A stretch of 64,000 nucleotides of DNA from Candidatus Dechloromonas phosphorivorans (GTDB taxonomy: Bacteria > Pseudomonadota > Gammaproteobacteria > Burkholderiales > Rhodocyclaceae), in contig JADKBR010000003.1 of the NCBI GenBank assembly GCA_016714975.1, positions 124,001 through 188,000 on the forward strand. Reading direction: 5' to 3'. Shown here piece after piece: positions 8,818 to 18,052 of the stretch. Under the pieces are notes generated by a model. That model worked only from the letters and a program-made list of their open reading frames with translations. It did not search any database and was not told the origin of the DNA. Position 1 is the first letter of the stretch, and the number at the start of each line of letters is the position of its first letter. Position numbers and translations under genes: made by a program.

Positions 8818-9903
8818 TCGGCCTTGAAGATCGCCAGGCTTTGGCCCGAGACATTCATATCGCTCATGTTGCTGGCGCACGGCTGATGTTGGCCTGCGAG
8901 ATGGCCGGCATTGAGTTGCGCACCTTGCAACGCTGGAAAGCCATTGATGGCGGAATTCGCCCTGATGGCCGCCCCTTGGCCGTGCGTGCGACGCCCAAGC
9001 ATGCCCTCAGCGATGCCGAGCACACCCAGTTGCTGGCCGTTGCCAACGAGCCGCGTTTTGCTGCTGTGCCGCCAGCGCGCATTGTGCCGATGCTGGCGGA
9101 TGAGGGATTTACCTGGCCAGCGAATCCACTTTAGCCGGGTGCTCAAGGCCCACGGCCAAACCACCCACCGTGGACGCGCCAAGGTGCCCAAACAACGGCG
9201 GCCACCGAGCACGCACATTGCCACCGAACCGCGCCAGGTGTGGTGTTGGGACATGACTTATTTACCAGCCAAGGTGCAAGGCCAATGGTTTCACCTCTAC
9301 CTCATCCTCGACCTGTATAGCCGCAAGATCGTCGGCTGGGAGGTCCATGACAGCGATCACGCTGATCATGCCGCGCATCTGGTACGCCGGACTGCGCTGG
9401 CCGAAGGGATTGCCGCGCTGAGCAGCAAGCCCGTCCTGCATGGTGACAACGGCTCGACGCTCAAGGCGACGACGGTGCTGGCGATGCTCAACTGGTTGGG
9501 CGTCAAACCCTCGTATTCACGACCCCGAGTCAGTGATGACAACGCTTACGCGGAGTCGCTGTTTCGCACCGCCAAATACCGGCCCGAGTTTCCTGCCAAA
9601 GGCTTTGCTGAACTCGACGACGCTCGCGCCTGGGCGGCCAGCTTTGTTCATTGGTACAACGTCGAACATCGGCACAGCGGCATTCGTTACGTCAGCCCGG
9701 CCCAACGCCATATCGGTGACGATCTGGCAATACTGGCGGCCCGACATGCCTTGTATGCCTCGGCACGCGACCTCAACCCGGCACGATGGTCGGGCAAGAC
9801 GAGAAACTGGACGCCGGTCGGTGCCGTGACACTCAATCCCGAACGTGATTGCATCGTCAAAGCGTTCTCAGAAGACAACCTTATTCAGCCGTTGGCTGCA
9901 TGA
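8814..9903 (+). pseudogene. IS3-family orfB (copy 2), frameshifted in the middle
   Basis: Starts at ATG 8814 (MIGLEDRQALARDIHIAH) and reads normally to about 9100. There, relative to copy 1, one A (GATGAGG for GATGAAGG) and one T (CTTTAG for CTTTTAG) are missing. The net two-base loss gives the premature end ADEGFTWPANPL. From about 9150 to 9903 the integrase core is open and matches copy 1. Both losses are in short homopolymers. Confidence 0.75.
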
Positions 9904-10637
9904 CTGAGGCGACAACTACCTTGACGCGCGCCGAGATCCGTCCAACGCCCTTGATGGTGCCGACGTAGAAGGTATCCTGCGACCCCAGATAGCCGGGATG
10001 GGCGGTTTCGATCTCACCATGGGCCAGATCATCATCCTGCTTCCGCTCCAGCGCCGCCACCTGGGCGTCGGTCAGCACGATGCCTTGCTCGGCCACCTGT
10101 TTCTCCAAAGCCGATAGCCGCTGCTTGAAGGAAGCCAAGTCATTACGTAGCCAGATGGAGCGGACGCCGGACGGTGAAACAAAGATGCCGCGCTGGCGCA
10201 GTTCGTTGCTGGTTCGCACTTGCCCATGTGCAGGCTGCTCGGTGGCGTAGGCGAGAACCGCCGTTTCCGTGGCTTCCTCGACGCGATTCTTGGGGTTCGG
10301 CTTCTTCCGGGTGGCGTCAAACAAGGCTTCGACGCCACCCTCAGCCACCGCGTTCTGGTAGCGATAGAAGGTGTCTCGCGACAGGCCCATCACCTTGCAG
10401 GCTTTCGAAACGTTGCCCAACTCGGTGGCCAGATTCAGCAGGCCGATCTTGTGACGAATAACATTCTGGTTGAGACTACTCATGGGGTTACTCCTTGGCG
10501 CTTGCGCGCCGTTTCGATAAAGATTCGCACCTCTATCAAAACGGGTAACCCCACCTCTCGGCAACGCCTTCTGTCAGATCAAGTCTGAACTTCTACAGAT
10601 CAACCAGTGCTGGTCGCGTGAAGGGCAGCCGCTCCTT

Positions 10638-12146
10638 CTACATCCTTGTTGAAAATCTCTTCACTCTTGCACAACTCCACACCAGGTTGCGCAATTGCCC
10701 TGACATCAACAGTATCAACGTTGCCGTGAATATCGCTAGACCACCTGCCCACATCACGCGTTCATAGTGCGAGAAGTCGCACGCCAGAATAGCGCGATGT
10801 CCGGCTACTCCGATCAGCAGCGTCCACGTAAGCGGCGGACATACATCCTGCAGGAACCATTTCGGCGCCAATCCTTTCAGGATATAACGATGTGTCAGCC
10901 AAGGCCCCAGCAGCACATACACCACTTCCGCGATCATCCAGGCCATCGCTCCGCCCAGCGCGCCATATTCCTGCGCCAGATAGGCGATCGTCGGTATCAG
11001 GAAACACATCAGCATTATGTTTATGGTTAACGGGATCCAGGCCATCCCATACGCCAGTTGTAGCGCATACGGGAAATACATTACGCCATTCAACGCAGAG
11101 CCGATCGCCAAGAATGCTATCATCGGCGCGACAGTTGTCGCAATTTCCGAATCACCGGTCCACACGCGCACCAAATCTTCGGCAAAGAAGGCCAGCATCA
11201 TCGCGATCGGGAAAAGCAACGTCGCCAGAATGCGCGTGCCTAACCGGTACAATTCAACCAGCTTCTCTGTCTTACGCATCGCCACCAGTACGGTAAACCG
11301 CGGGTATATAACGTTGAACAGCGGAGAGATCAACATAGACAAACCGCTCACCACCACCGTAGCGAGCATGTAATTCCCGAACTCTTTTAGCCCCAGAATC
11401 TTGCTGAGCATCACCTTGTCCAATTGAGTGAACACCAGCGATGTCAGACCGATGCCACCCATCCCAGCGGTGAAGCGCCATAAGCTTTTCAACTGACCCG
11501 GACTGAATCTGTTCTGCTCGGTTCGGCCGATTACTTTCCAGGCAGCCGTGCGCATGCCGTTCGCATGGAAAAGACCGACACAGGCCTGCCAAATAAAAAA
11601 AGCTTCTATTGTCGGCGAAATGGATGCCAGCACCGCGACAGCCCCCACACTTCCGATAGTCACCATCGCCGAGTTGATGGCGCTCGATATTGTCAAGCGT
11701 TGCGCGCCTATTAGCGCACCCTGGTACAAACCTATCGGCCAGCGGCACGCCACCACCAGGCCCATCAGCATAATGGCGTGCGAAATGGTTTCCGGCGAGA
11801 ACTGCTTGGACTGCAGCCAGTATTCTGCGATGAGCGGCGCTAATGCCAGAATCAGGACCGCGATCGATGCAGCAATACCCCAATAGAAAACTTCAAGGGT
11901 ATGCAATAGGTTGCCCGCTTCTTTCAATTCACCAGCAGCCGAACAGCGCGCGACTTCGCGGTTGATGGTGGGCGCCATCCCCATGTCCAACAGCTGAAAC
12001 AGCGCCTGGGTCGTTACGAAGAAACCAATTAGCCCATACGCTTCTACCCCAAGATACTGGAGGTAGAAGGGAACAACTGCCAACCCAATCAACGCGGACC
12101 AAATCGAATTGGCCAATCCTGCAATCATATTGCGCCGTAAGGTCAT
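10638..12146 (-). CDS. Polysaccharide flippase, Wzx-like (MOP superfamily)
   Basis: 502 residues with about twelve to fourteen hydrophobic segments and the usual start of the family (MIAGLANSIWSALIGLAVVP, then YLGVEAYGLIGFF). Such proteins move lipid-linked repeat units across the inner membrane. It is the last gene of the - block, ending 30-40 bp from the transposon remnants. It overlaps no neighbour but starts 6 bp after gmd, so it belongs to the same transcription unit. Confidence 0.85.
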   Translation of the reverse strand: MTLRRNMIAGLANSIWSALIGLAVVPFYLQYLGVEAYGLIGFFVTTQALFQLLDMGMAPTINREVARCSAAGELKEAGNLLHTLEVFYWGIAASIAVLILALAPLIAEYWLQSKQFSPETISHAIMLMGLVVACRWPIGLYQGALIGAQRLTISSAINSAMVTIGSVGAVAVLASISPTIEAFFIWQACVGLFHANGMRTAAWKVIGRTEQNRFSPGQLKSLWRFTAGMGGIGLTSLVFTQLDKVMLSKILGLKEFGNYMLATVVVSGLSMLISPLFNVIYPRFTVLVAMRKTEKLVELYRLGTRILATLLFPIAMMLAFFAEDLVRVWTGDSEIATTVAPMIAFLAIGSALNGVMYFPYALQLAYGMAWIPLTINIMLMCFLIPTIAYLAQEYGALGGAMAWMIAEVVYVLLGPWLTHRYILKGLAPKWFLQDVCPPLTWTLLIGVAGHRAILACDFSHYERVMWAGGLAIFTATLILLMSGQLRNLVWSCARVKRFSTRM

Positions 12147-12152
12147 GCAAAA

Positions 12153-13250
12153 TCACTCATGACAGGCATTCGTATAATAGCCGTGACTCTTCACAAGCTC
12201 ATCGCGCTCAGCGATCATAAGGTCGACGCGGACCATTTCTTCGACCAATTCTGCGAATGTTGTTTTTGGTTGCCAGCCAAGTCTTTCCCTTGCCTTGGAT
12301 GCGTCGCCTAACAAGGTCTCCACTTCAGTCGGACGGAAGTACCGTGGGTCGACAGATAAGATGCAGTTACCGTCTGTATCGAATCCTTTTTCATCCAATC
12401 CGCTGCCTTCCCAGCGCATTTTTATACCCAATTCTTTCGCTGCGGCATTCACAAAATCACGCACGCTGTATTGCACCCCAGTCGCGATGACAAAGTCGTC
12501 TGGTCTCTCCTGTTGCAACATCAACCACTGAGCTTCGACGTAGTCGCGGGCGTGTCCCCAGTCTCGCTTCGCGTCCAAATTTCCCAGGTAAAGCCGGTTC
12601 TGTAGGCCCAGTTTTATCCTTGCCAGCGCACGGGTGATTTTTCGCGTAACAAAATTCTCACCGCGAATCGGTGATTCGTGATTGAAAAGAATGCCGTTGC
12701 AGGCATAAATCCCGTAGGCCTCCCGGTAATTCACTGTGATCCAGTAGGCGTATAACTTGGCCACTGCATAAGGTGAGCGTGGGTAAAACGGCGTACTTTC
12801 ATTCTGAGGAATCTCTTGAGCCAAGCCGAAAAGTTCCGATGTCGAGGCTTGATAAAAGCGGGTCTTCTTCTCCAAACCGAGGATGCGAATTGCCTCCAAC
12901 AGGCGCAAAGCTCCTAATGCATCGGAGTTCGCGGTGTACTCTGGTTCTTCAAATGACACCGCGACATGGCTCTGAGCGGCCAGGTTATAAATTTCATTCG
13001 GCTGCACTTGCTGAATGATTCGGATGAGATTACTCGAATCGGTCACGTCGCCGTGGTGCAGAAAGAAACGCACACCTTCCTCGTGAGGGTCTCGATAGAG
13101 ATGATCGACACGAGCGGTGTTGAATGAGGACGCGCGGCGCTTGAGGCCATGAACGACGTATCCCTTTTTCAACAACAACTCGGCCAAATAGGCGCCATCC
13201 TGCCCAGTGACACCTGTAATGAGGGCAACTTTGTTTATTTGGCGGGTCAT
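12153..13250 (-). CDS. gmd: GDP-mannose 4,6-dehydratase
   Basis: 365 residues, normal Gmd size. The start is ATG 13250 with AGAAGGA upstream; the frame stays open further upstream but that part overlaps the previous gene. Visible: NAD(P)-binding ALITGVTGQDGAYLAELLL, the substrate/cofactor segment YNLAAQSHVAVSFEEP, the catalytic STSELFG and YxxxK as SPYAVAKLYAYW, and the RGENFVTRKI loop. It converts GDP-mannose to GDP-4-keto-6-deoxymannose, the precursor of GDP-fucose, GDP-rhamnose or GDP-perosamine. No fucose or rhamnose reductase is present; the Per-like aminotransferase at 2162 is the likely next step. Confidence 0.95.
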   Translation of the reverse strand: MTRQINKVALITGVTGQDGAYLAELLLKKGYVVHGLKRRASSFNTARVDHLYRDPHEEGVRFFLHHGDVTDSSNLIRIIQQVQPNEIYNLAAQSHVAVSFEEPEYTANSDALGALRLLEAIRILGLEKKTRFYQASTSELFGLAQEIPQNESTPFYPRSPYAVAKLYAYWITVNYREAYGIYACNGILFNHESPIRGENFVTRKITRALARIKLGLQNRLYLGNLDAKRDWGHARDYVEAQWLMLQQERPDDFVIATGVQYSVRDFVNAAAKELGIKMRWEGSGLDEKGFDTDGNCILSVDPRYFRPTEVETLLGDASKARERLGWQPKTTFAELVEEMVRVDLMIAERDELVKSHGYYTNACHE

Positions 13251-13270
13251 TTCCGGAATTCCTTCTGCAA

Positions 13271-14179
13271 TTATTGGGACGGAACGGTCGATGGCGTAGC
13301 CTCCCGACACGGCGGCATCGCCCGAGCTCGAAACAACGAAAAAAAGAACGCTTGTAGCGGGACAACTGACCTGTAGCGGGCAGACCTGACAAAAGCCCGA
13401 ACCAGCAGCACAAAGACCTTCGTGATTAGGGCCAGAGGCGCTTCCAGGATGGTACAAGTCCGAGGCACCAATTGCAGGTGGGTTCGCGCCAACGAGAATT
13501 CGTAAAATAACTGGCCTTTCCTTGAGGACGCCCCCGCTTCATGGAGTATCTCGACATCCTCAACCGAAGCGACTTCCAAACCTGATTGCCGGATTCGCCA
13601 CCCGAGATCGACATCTTCACCATACATGAAGAAGGCGGGATCAAAAAGTCGCCCATCCTTAACGACAGAGGCCTTGAGAAGGACACAACATCCGCATAAA
13701 TATGGAAAGCTCAGCGGGGTAGATTTCCGAGTAAGGATGCCGAGATAGCGGTTGTACCAGATGACGGGAGATTCCTGACCAGTACCTCCCCTGAGCATCG
13801 GGGCAACCGCAGCAAGCGAAGGAGACGCTTCGAGGACCTCCACTAGACGAGCCACCAATCCGGGGGGCGCAACGGCATCGTTGTTCATCAAGAGATAATG
13901 GGTGTGACCACCTAGTTCCATATCTGTAGCGATCGCCAAGTTCACCCCGCCCGCAAACCCAAGATTCGCCTTCGGGCGAACAAGCTGCAACCAGTCTTCA
14001 CTCCATCCCATTGCTGACACGCAACAGTCGAGTTCCCGGCTGCTGTTTTCATCACCCGAATTGTCTACAAGGATAACCTTTGCAAGGCCTTGAGCCTTGA
14101 GCGACTCAAGGCAATAGACGGTACGCTCGGCTCCTCGATAATCGAGAACGACTGCCAGGACTCCGCTGTACGGGATCAT
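13271..14179 (-). CDS. Glycosyltransferase family 2 (rhamnosyltransferase-like)
   Basis: 302 residues. VVLDYRGAERTVYCLESL and VILVDNSGDENS open the GT-A fold, NLGFAGGVNLAI is the purine-binding stretch, and LLMNNDAV holds the metal motif. DPAFFMYGEDVDLGWRIR is the family's catalytic/acceptor region, shared with WcaA/rhamnosyltransferases of GT2. Its ATG overlaps the preceding GT4 stop (ATGA), so the two are coupled. Confidence 0.85.
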   Translation of the reverse strand: MIPYSGVLAVVLDYRGAERTVYCLESLKAQGLAKVILVDNSGDENSSRELDCCVSAMGWSEDWLQLVRPKANLGFAGGVNLAIATDMELGGHTHYLLMNNDAVAPPGLVARLVEVLEASPSLAAVAPMLRGGTGQESPVIWYNRYLGILTRKSTPLSFPYLCGCCVLLKASVVKDGRLFDPAFFMYGEDVDLGWRIRQSGLEVASVEDVEILHEAGASSRKGQLFYEFSLARTHLQLVPRTCTILEAPLALITKVFVLLVRAFVRSARYRSVVPLQAFFFSLFRARAMPPCREATPSTVPSQ

Positions 14180-15195
14180 TCCTTGCTCCCAATCAATGAA
14201 AGATAAATATCGGCGTACTCAGATACCTGGCGATCCAACGAGAACTGGGTGACCGCCCGTGAATGGGCTGCCGCACGCATCGATTGCCATTGCAACCGAT
14301 TGTTTGCAAGGCCTCTCGCCGCTTCAGCAAAAGCTGTTGCACCATCAACGGGGCACAAGGCCCCGGTTTCTCCATCGCTCACCACCTCAGGAATGCTGGA
14401 GCAATCCGATGCAATCACGGGTAGTCCGCAAGCCTGGGCTTCGATAAGAGAGAGGCTCAAGCCTTCGCTACGAGAGGGGAAAAGCAGCGCATCGGACTGC
14501 TGCATAAGAGAAATCAAATGGTTTCTGTCGTTGATGCGGCCAAGCAGTTTGATATTGTCGGGCAGACTTACCCGCTCCTGCCTATCGGGCATACCGCCAA
14601 CGCAAAGCAGTTCAAAACCCGTTCCAAGTTGCTGCAGAATCTCCGAAAACAAATCCACCCCTTTTCGCGTCATCCACGTACCAACATAGATCAAACGGAA
14701 CGGCTTGTTTGGTGCCGTGCGCGGTTGAAGCGAAATGCCGCAAGCGTCGAAACCGTTGTAAATTACCCGAATTTTTCCGGGGCCGAATACGCGTTCGGCC
14801 TGCATCGCAGCATCCGCGCTAACAGCGACAATTGCATCTGCCCTGCGCAAATTGGCGCGTTCAAGATGCTGTATCCAGTAACGGTGGTAAAGGGCACGAG
14901 GCGCCCCCTTATACGGCAGCAACCGGGGGTCGTGTATTGAATGATGGATGGTCGTCACAATCGGGAGGTTACTCGGCAAAAAACGGGTAGATAGCCACGA
15001 ATTGACATGAACCATATTGGCCCATGACGGAGGCACAGGAACACTCACTGACCACGGCGCATACTCTACACGGTGAGGCAGCCATGTTACATCCGCCTTG
15101 AACCCGAGCCTTTCGATGCCATCCGCAAGTCGCTCGGTAAAGACATCCGCGCCCGTATGCGCTCTAACGGCGGGGAACCATACTCCAGGCCTCAC
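14176..15195 (-). CDS. Glycosyltransferase family 4
   Basis: 339 residues, GT-B fold. VNSWLSTRFLPSNLPIVTTIHHSIH lies in the acceptor-binding N-terminal domain. The donor-binding domain shows LIYVGTWMTRKG and the EX7E motif EGLSLSLIEAQACGLPVIAS. The GTG start at 15195 overlaps the methyltransferase stop by one base. It transfers a nucleotide-activated sugar to the growing glycan; linkage unknown. Confidence 0.85.
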   Translation of the reverse strand: MRPGVWFPAVRAHTGADVFTERLADGIERLGFKADVTWLPHRVEYAPWSVSVPVPPSWANMVHVNSWLSTRFLPSNLPIVTTIHHSIHDPRLLPYKGAPRALYHRYWIQHLERANLRRADAIVAVSADAAMQAERVFGPGKIRVIYNGFDACGISLQPRTAPNKPFRLIYVGTWMTRKGVDLFSEILQQLGTGFELLCVGGMPDRQERVSLPDNIKLLGRINDRNHLISLMQQSDALLFPSRSEGLSLSLIEAQACGLPVIASDCSSIPEVVSDGETGALCPVDGATAFAEAARGLANNRLQWQSMRAAAHSRAVTQFSLDRQVSEYADIYLSLIGSKE

Positions 15196-15959
15196 TAGGT
15201 TGAAGCGCCAACGTCAGGCAATACATGCCTTTCACATAAGTGATAGACCTGATATTGCCACTGCAAAGGCCAAACAGCGAGAGCGAGCGCCTGAAGCAAT
15301 CGAAGTGGCATCATTGGCCACGGGGCACGGAAGATCCATTGCCTACTTAAAATATGTAGGTCTTTCCAGCGTTCCGTCACTATAAGGCCTGATGTACTGA
15401 ACATCTGTTGCCATTCACTCAACGGGCGAATGGTTTCTCTGACGGCCTGCTGCTGTGTACCTCTGTAAAGGCCTAATCGGTAAGTAAGAAAACCTGCATT
15501 GGGGACAAGGATTACGAGCTTGCCAGTAGGCTTCATGACCCGGACCATTTCCGCCAACGCCCCAGGCTGGTCCAGAAAATGCTCCAGCGAACCAAGGCAG
15601 GTGACAAGGTCGTAGCTGTCGCCCGGGAATGGCAAAACCTCCGCAGGGCCAGTATGAAACTCCCTGCCAGGCATGCGCTGGCGACAGATCGAAACGGCAC
15701 GCTCTGAAATGTCGATACCACTCACATCAGCGCCACTGGCTGCCGCTACCGCCAACCAGTCACCCGCGCCACACGCAATATCCAGAACGCTCTGGCCGGG
15801 CGATATACCGAGTCTGGTTGAAAGTTTTTTCAAATGCCGTGATAGGGAGGCACTCGCCTCTGCACCCTTGTAGTAGACGTCATCGTAAAAACTGGCAACC
15901 CGGTCATGCTCTCCGGTTGTCGATGCTTGCTTTTCAATGCTCACTTGGGCCTCCCTCAA
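15195..15959 (-). CDS. Class I SAM-dependent methyltransferase
   Basis: 254 residues with the full set of methyltransf_11 motifs: VLDIACGAGDWLAVAA (SAM-binding loop), VSGIDISERAV (acidic ribose contact), YDLVTCLGSLEHFLD, and MKPTGKLVILVPN. The last part is hydrophobic and could contact membrane. Lying between two GT4 genes, it probably methylates the glycan or its lipid-linked intermediate. Confidence 0.8.
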   Translation of the reverse strand: MREAQVSIEKQASTTGEHDRVASFYDDVYYKGAEASASLSRHLKKLSTRLGISPGQSVLDIACGAGDWLAVAAASGADVSGIDISERAVSICRQRMPGREFHTGPAEVLPFPGDSYDLVTCLGSLEHFLDQPGALAEMVRVMKPTGKLVILVPNAGFLTYRLGLYRGTQQQAVRETIRPLSEWQQMFSTSGLIVTERWKDLHILSRQWIFRAPWPMMPLRLLQALALAVWPLQWQYQVYHLCERHVLPDVGAST

Positions 15960-15977
15960 ATGCAGTTGAATAGATCA

Positions 15978-17141
15978 TCACAAGCCCACGGCAACCGCCG
16001 CTCTTAGTCGTTGTCCGAAAATATCCCATGTAAAACGCTCGGCGTGCAGGCGGCAGCGCTCGACCCACACATGCCGACTGCGAGATTCAAGCAGGCGCAG
16101 GCTCCTTTGAACCATTCCGGCGTAATCCCCCGAAGGCACCAACCAGCCAGACTCTCCTTCTGCCACCGCATCCGGTACGCCACCCACAGCAAACGCCACT
16201 GTTGGCAACCCATGGGCAGCGGCTTCTACCGCCACCATGCCAAACCCTTCAACGTCTCCAGGTAGATCGAGTACAGGAAAAACCATCACATCCGCTGCAA
16301 AATAAGCATCACTCAGGCAACTGTCATCTACGCTCCCGAGCAGGCGGACATGCGAAGTCAGCCCCATCTCAGCGACGGTTGCGCAAATGTCTTCTTCGAC
16401 CCCCCCCCGATGATTTAAAGCACTCATTGCTTCGCTGCCGGTAACCAATAGCAGCACCTCTGGCAATTGCCGCCGGATTTCCGGCAGGGCGTAACGAATA
16501 AATTCAGCCAAACCCTTGCGTTGGGTCAAGCGCCCTGCTGCAAGCAGCAGCGGACGCTCACCTACCTCAAGCCGCTCGCGAAATCGTTGCCGGGCTGCGC
16601 CAAGTGCAGACAAATCGGGAAGCTCAACACCCGGGTTGACGATCTCTATCCTGTCAAACGCCACGCCGGCAGCCTGCGCCAAGCCCGCCGTATGTCGGCT
16701 ATTGACAAGAATTCGGTCGACCCGCCGAATCGCCGGCAAAAACAATCGGCGATAAAGCGGATGATCGGCAACAATATCCAGACCGTGCAGAAAGCAGACC
16801 GTCCTCGCCCCCACGCTGCGCGCCGCCATCAACGCCGCCGGTGCAGCCAAGCCGCTACCCGAATAGACAACCTGCGGTCGAAAAGTGTGCGCCAAGCGAA
16901 AGGATCCCCACTGAAATTCGAGCAAAAATCGCGAAAGTGGCGCGAGCGACGCCTCCCGTACGGGCTGCGAATCGGGCACGAAAGCACCGGCACCCTGCGG
17001 GCCACACAAAGCCAGCGAAAATGTCTTGTCCAATGCCAGAAAGGCCTGATGATTCAACCTTTCCATCCCTCCGGTCAAGGGTGGGAAGTTGCGGGTGACG
17101 AACAGCAGCCGGGGCTGCTGCCCGACTGAGGCGCTAGGCAT
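15978..17141 (-). CDS. Glycosyltransferase family 4 (PimB-like)
   Basis: 387 residues from ATG 17141 (a TTG at 17159 would add six). LLFVTRNFPPLTGGMERLNHQ is the typical GT4 start with the GG loop. FLHGLDIVADHPLYRR and VNSRHTAGLAQAAGV sit in the N-terminal domain. LLAAGRLTQRKGLAEFIRYA and EGFGMVAVEAAAHGLPTVAF (EX7E) form the donor site. Acts at the cytoplasmic face on a lipid-linked glycan. Confidence 0.85.
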   Translation of the reverse strand: MPSASVGQQPRLLFVTRNFPPLTGGMERLNHQAFLALDKTFSLALCGPQGAGAFVPDSQPVREASLAPLSRFLLEFQWGSFRLAHTFRPQVVYSGSGLAAPAALMAARSVGARTVCFLHGLDIVADHPLYRRLFLPAIRRVDRILVNSRHTAGLAQAAGVAFDRIEIVNPGVELPDLSALGAARQRFRERLEVGERPLLLAAGRLTQRKGLAEFIRYALPEIRRQLPEVLLLVTGSEAMSALNHRGGVEEDICATVAEMGLTSHVRLLGSVDDSCLSDAYFAADVMVFPVLDLPGDVEGFGMVAVEAAAHGLPTVAFAVGGVPDAVAEGESGWLVPSGDYAGMVQRSLRLLESRSRHVWVERCRLHAERFTWDIFGQRLRAAVAVGL

Positions 17142-17173
17142 GATGCGAGCTGCGGCCAATGGCCTGCAGAGGC

Positions 17174-18052
17174 TTAATCTTCGCGATCACGATACATCAA
17201 CGACGTGATCTGTTCCGAAACCAGACCGATCAGGAACACCAACACCGCGGTGATGAAGAGGAGCGCGGACATGTTGGTGAAGCGGCTGGTGGTCTGGAAG
17301 GTATAGATGTAATAGCCGAGCCCGGTCGTAAAGAAAGCCAGGCTGATCGGCAGGAACAGCTTGAGCGGCGAAAAAAGCGTGCCGATCTTGAAAATGATCA
17401 ACAGAAAGCGCACCCCGTCGCGCCCCAGCCGGATATGGCTCTTGCCGATTCGCTTGTCGACCTCGATGGGCTCATAGGCCACTGAATAGCCGGACCGGAA
17501 GAAGGCCATCGTGATCGTCGTCGGATAGGAAAAGCCGTTCGGCAGCAGGTAGAGGAAGCGCTTGAACAGGCTGGCTTTGACCACACGGAATCCGGAAGTC
17601 AGATCGGGAACCTCATGATTGGTCATCCAGGTTGCGAAGCGATTGTAGAAACCGTTGGCCGCCGCCCGATGCAGCCCCGCCTGAGATCTGCGGGAAACGC
17701 GCGCGCCAACAACCATGTCGTAGCCTTCATCAAGCTTCGCCAGCAGGCGAGGAATATCTTCGGGCCGGTGTTGGCCGTCACCGTCCATGAAAACGATGAT
17801 GTCTCCGGTTGCATGGCGTGCACCAGTCTTGATCGCAGCACCGTTGCCTTTCTGATAGGGATGACGGATGACGCGCACACCAAGCCTAGATGCAAGCGCC
17901 GACGTGCCATCTTTAGAGCCATCGTCAACAACGACGATTTCTACGCCTGGCAGCACGCGAGCAACTTCCTGAAGTGTCCGCGCCAACCCCCCCTCCTCGT
18001 TGCAGGCGGGAATAACGACGCTCAAGGACGAGCAATCAACGCGCGCGGTCAC
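17174..18052 (-). CDS. Membrane-anchored GT2, dolichyl-phosphate-mannose-synthase-like
   Basis: 292 residues. The N-terminal GT-A domain has SVVIPACNEEGGLARTLQEV, IVVVDDGSKDGT, GNGAAIKTGARHATGDII and the metal motif FMDGDGQHRPED. Two C-terminal membrane segments follow. Enzymes of this type load a sugar onto a polyprenyl phosphate, which GT-C enzymes then use in the periplasm. It overlaps the end of the upstream GT-C-type gene by 17 bp, so the two could form a donor-maker and transferase pair. The start is GTG. Confidence 0.8.
   Translation of the reverse strand: MTARVDCSSLSVVIPACNEEGGLARTLQEVARVLPGVEIVVVDDGSKDGTSALASRLGVRVIRHPYQKGNGAAIKTGARHATGDIIVFMDGDGQHRPEDIPRLLAKLDEGYDMVVGARVSRRSQAGLHRAAANGFYNRFATWMTNHEVPDLTSGFRVVKASLFKRFLYLLPNGFSYPTTITMAFFRSGYSVAYEPIEVDKRIGKSHIRLGRDGVRFLLIIFKIGTLFSPLKLFLPISLAFFTTGLGYYIYTFQTTSRFTNMSALLFITAVLVFLIGLVSEQITSLMYRDRED

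Larger units (their letters stand above)
8280..9933 (+). mobile_element. IS3-family element, copy 2, inserted in IS481
   Basis: 1,654 bp, bracketed by a perfect 6-bp target duplication AGATCC (8274-8279 and 9934-9939). Removing the element and one duplicate restores the IS481 reading frame, which fixes the ends exactly. It carries orfA and orfB in the ATGA-overlap arrangement, with an A7 slippery run near the orfA 3' end (about 8776-8782). It is in inverted orientation to copy 1, about 630 bp away. Confidence 0.9.
7784..10483 (-). pseudogene. IS481-family transposase, interrupted
   Basis: The N-terminal half starts at ATG 10483 and runs to about 9934. It has an HTH (ACKVMGLSRDTFYRYQ) and the conserved entry to the catalytic core (GSQDTFYVGTIKGVGRI). 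The C-terminal half lies at 8279-7784 and has IYQQTFVDTYSKVAMAKLY, LTDRGTEYCG and RHPQTNGICERFH, the DDE core of IS481. Removing the inserted element and one AGATCC copy rejoins the halves. A further frameshift lies near 8100, just after EYCGKP. Confidence 0.85.
7720..10598 (-). mobile_element. IS481-family element interrupted by another IS
   Basis: Terminal inverted repeats are visible at both ends: CTGTAGAAGTTGCGACCCGA at 7720 and, on the other strand, CTGTAGAAGTTCAGACTTGA ending at 10598. Both are flanked by a 5-bp duplication ATCAA (7715-7719 and 10599-10603). Without the 1,660 bp added by the inserted element and its target duplication, it is about 1.2 kb, normal for IS481. It lies within the IS407-like remnant. 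Confidence 0.85.
6073..10637 (+). pseudogene. Remnant of an IS3-type (IS407-like) orfB split by three later insertions
   Basis: Three short pieces on the + strand join into one open frame once the intervening elements are removed: 6070-6100 (LNRELELNLRI), 7655-7719 (IKPRKRIIREKPEPLAVPET) and 10604 onward (INQCWS). This is the segment before the integrase core of IS407/IS2-type OrfB proteins. Nothing of the catalytic core is left before the flippase gene. The remnant is the oldest layer of the nest: one IS copy entered after codon R-I, an IS481 element entered at P-E-T-I-N, and a second IS copy entered that IS481. Confidence 0.65.

Noticed and set aside
6101..9933. Composite transposon made of the two inverted IS copies
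   Set aside because: Each copy has its own target duplication in a different older element, and the DNA between them is only IS remnant, so they inserted separately.
13251..13457. Upstream extension of gmd
   Set aside because: It overlaps the preceding glycosyltransferase, and the family start with its ribosome-binding site is at 13250.
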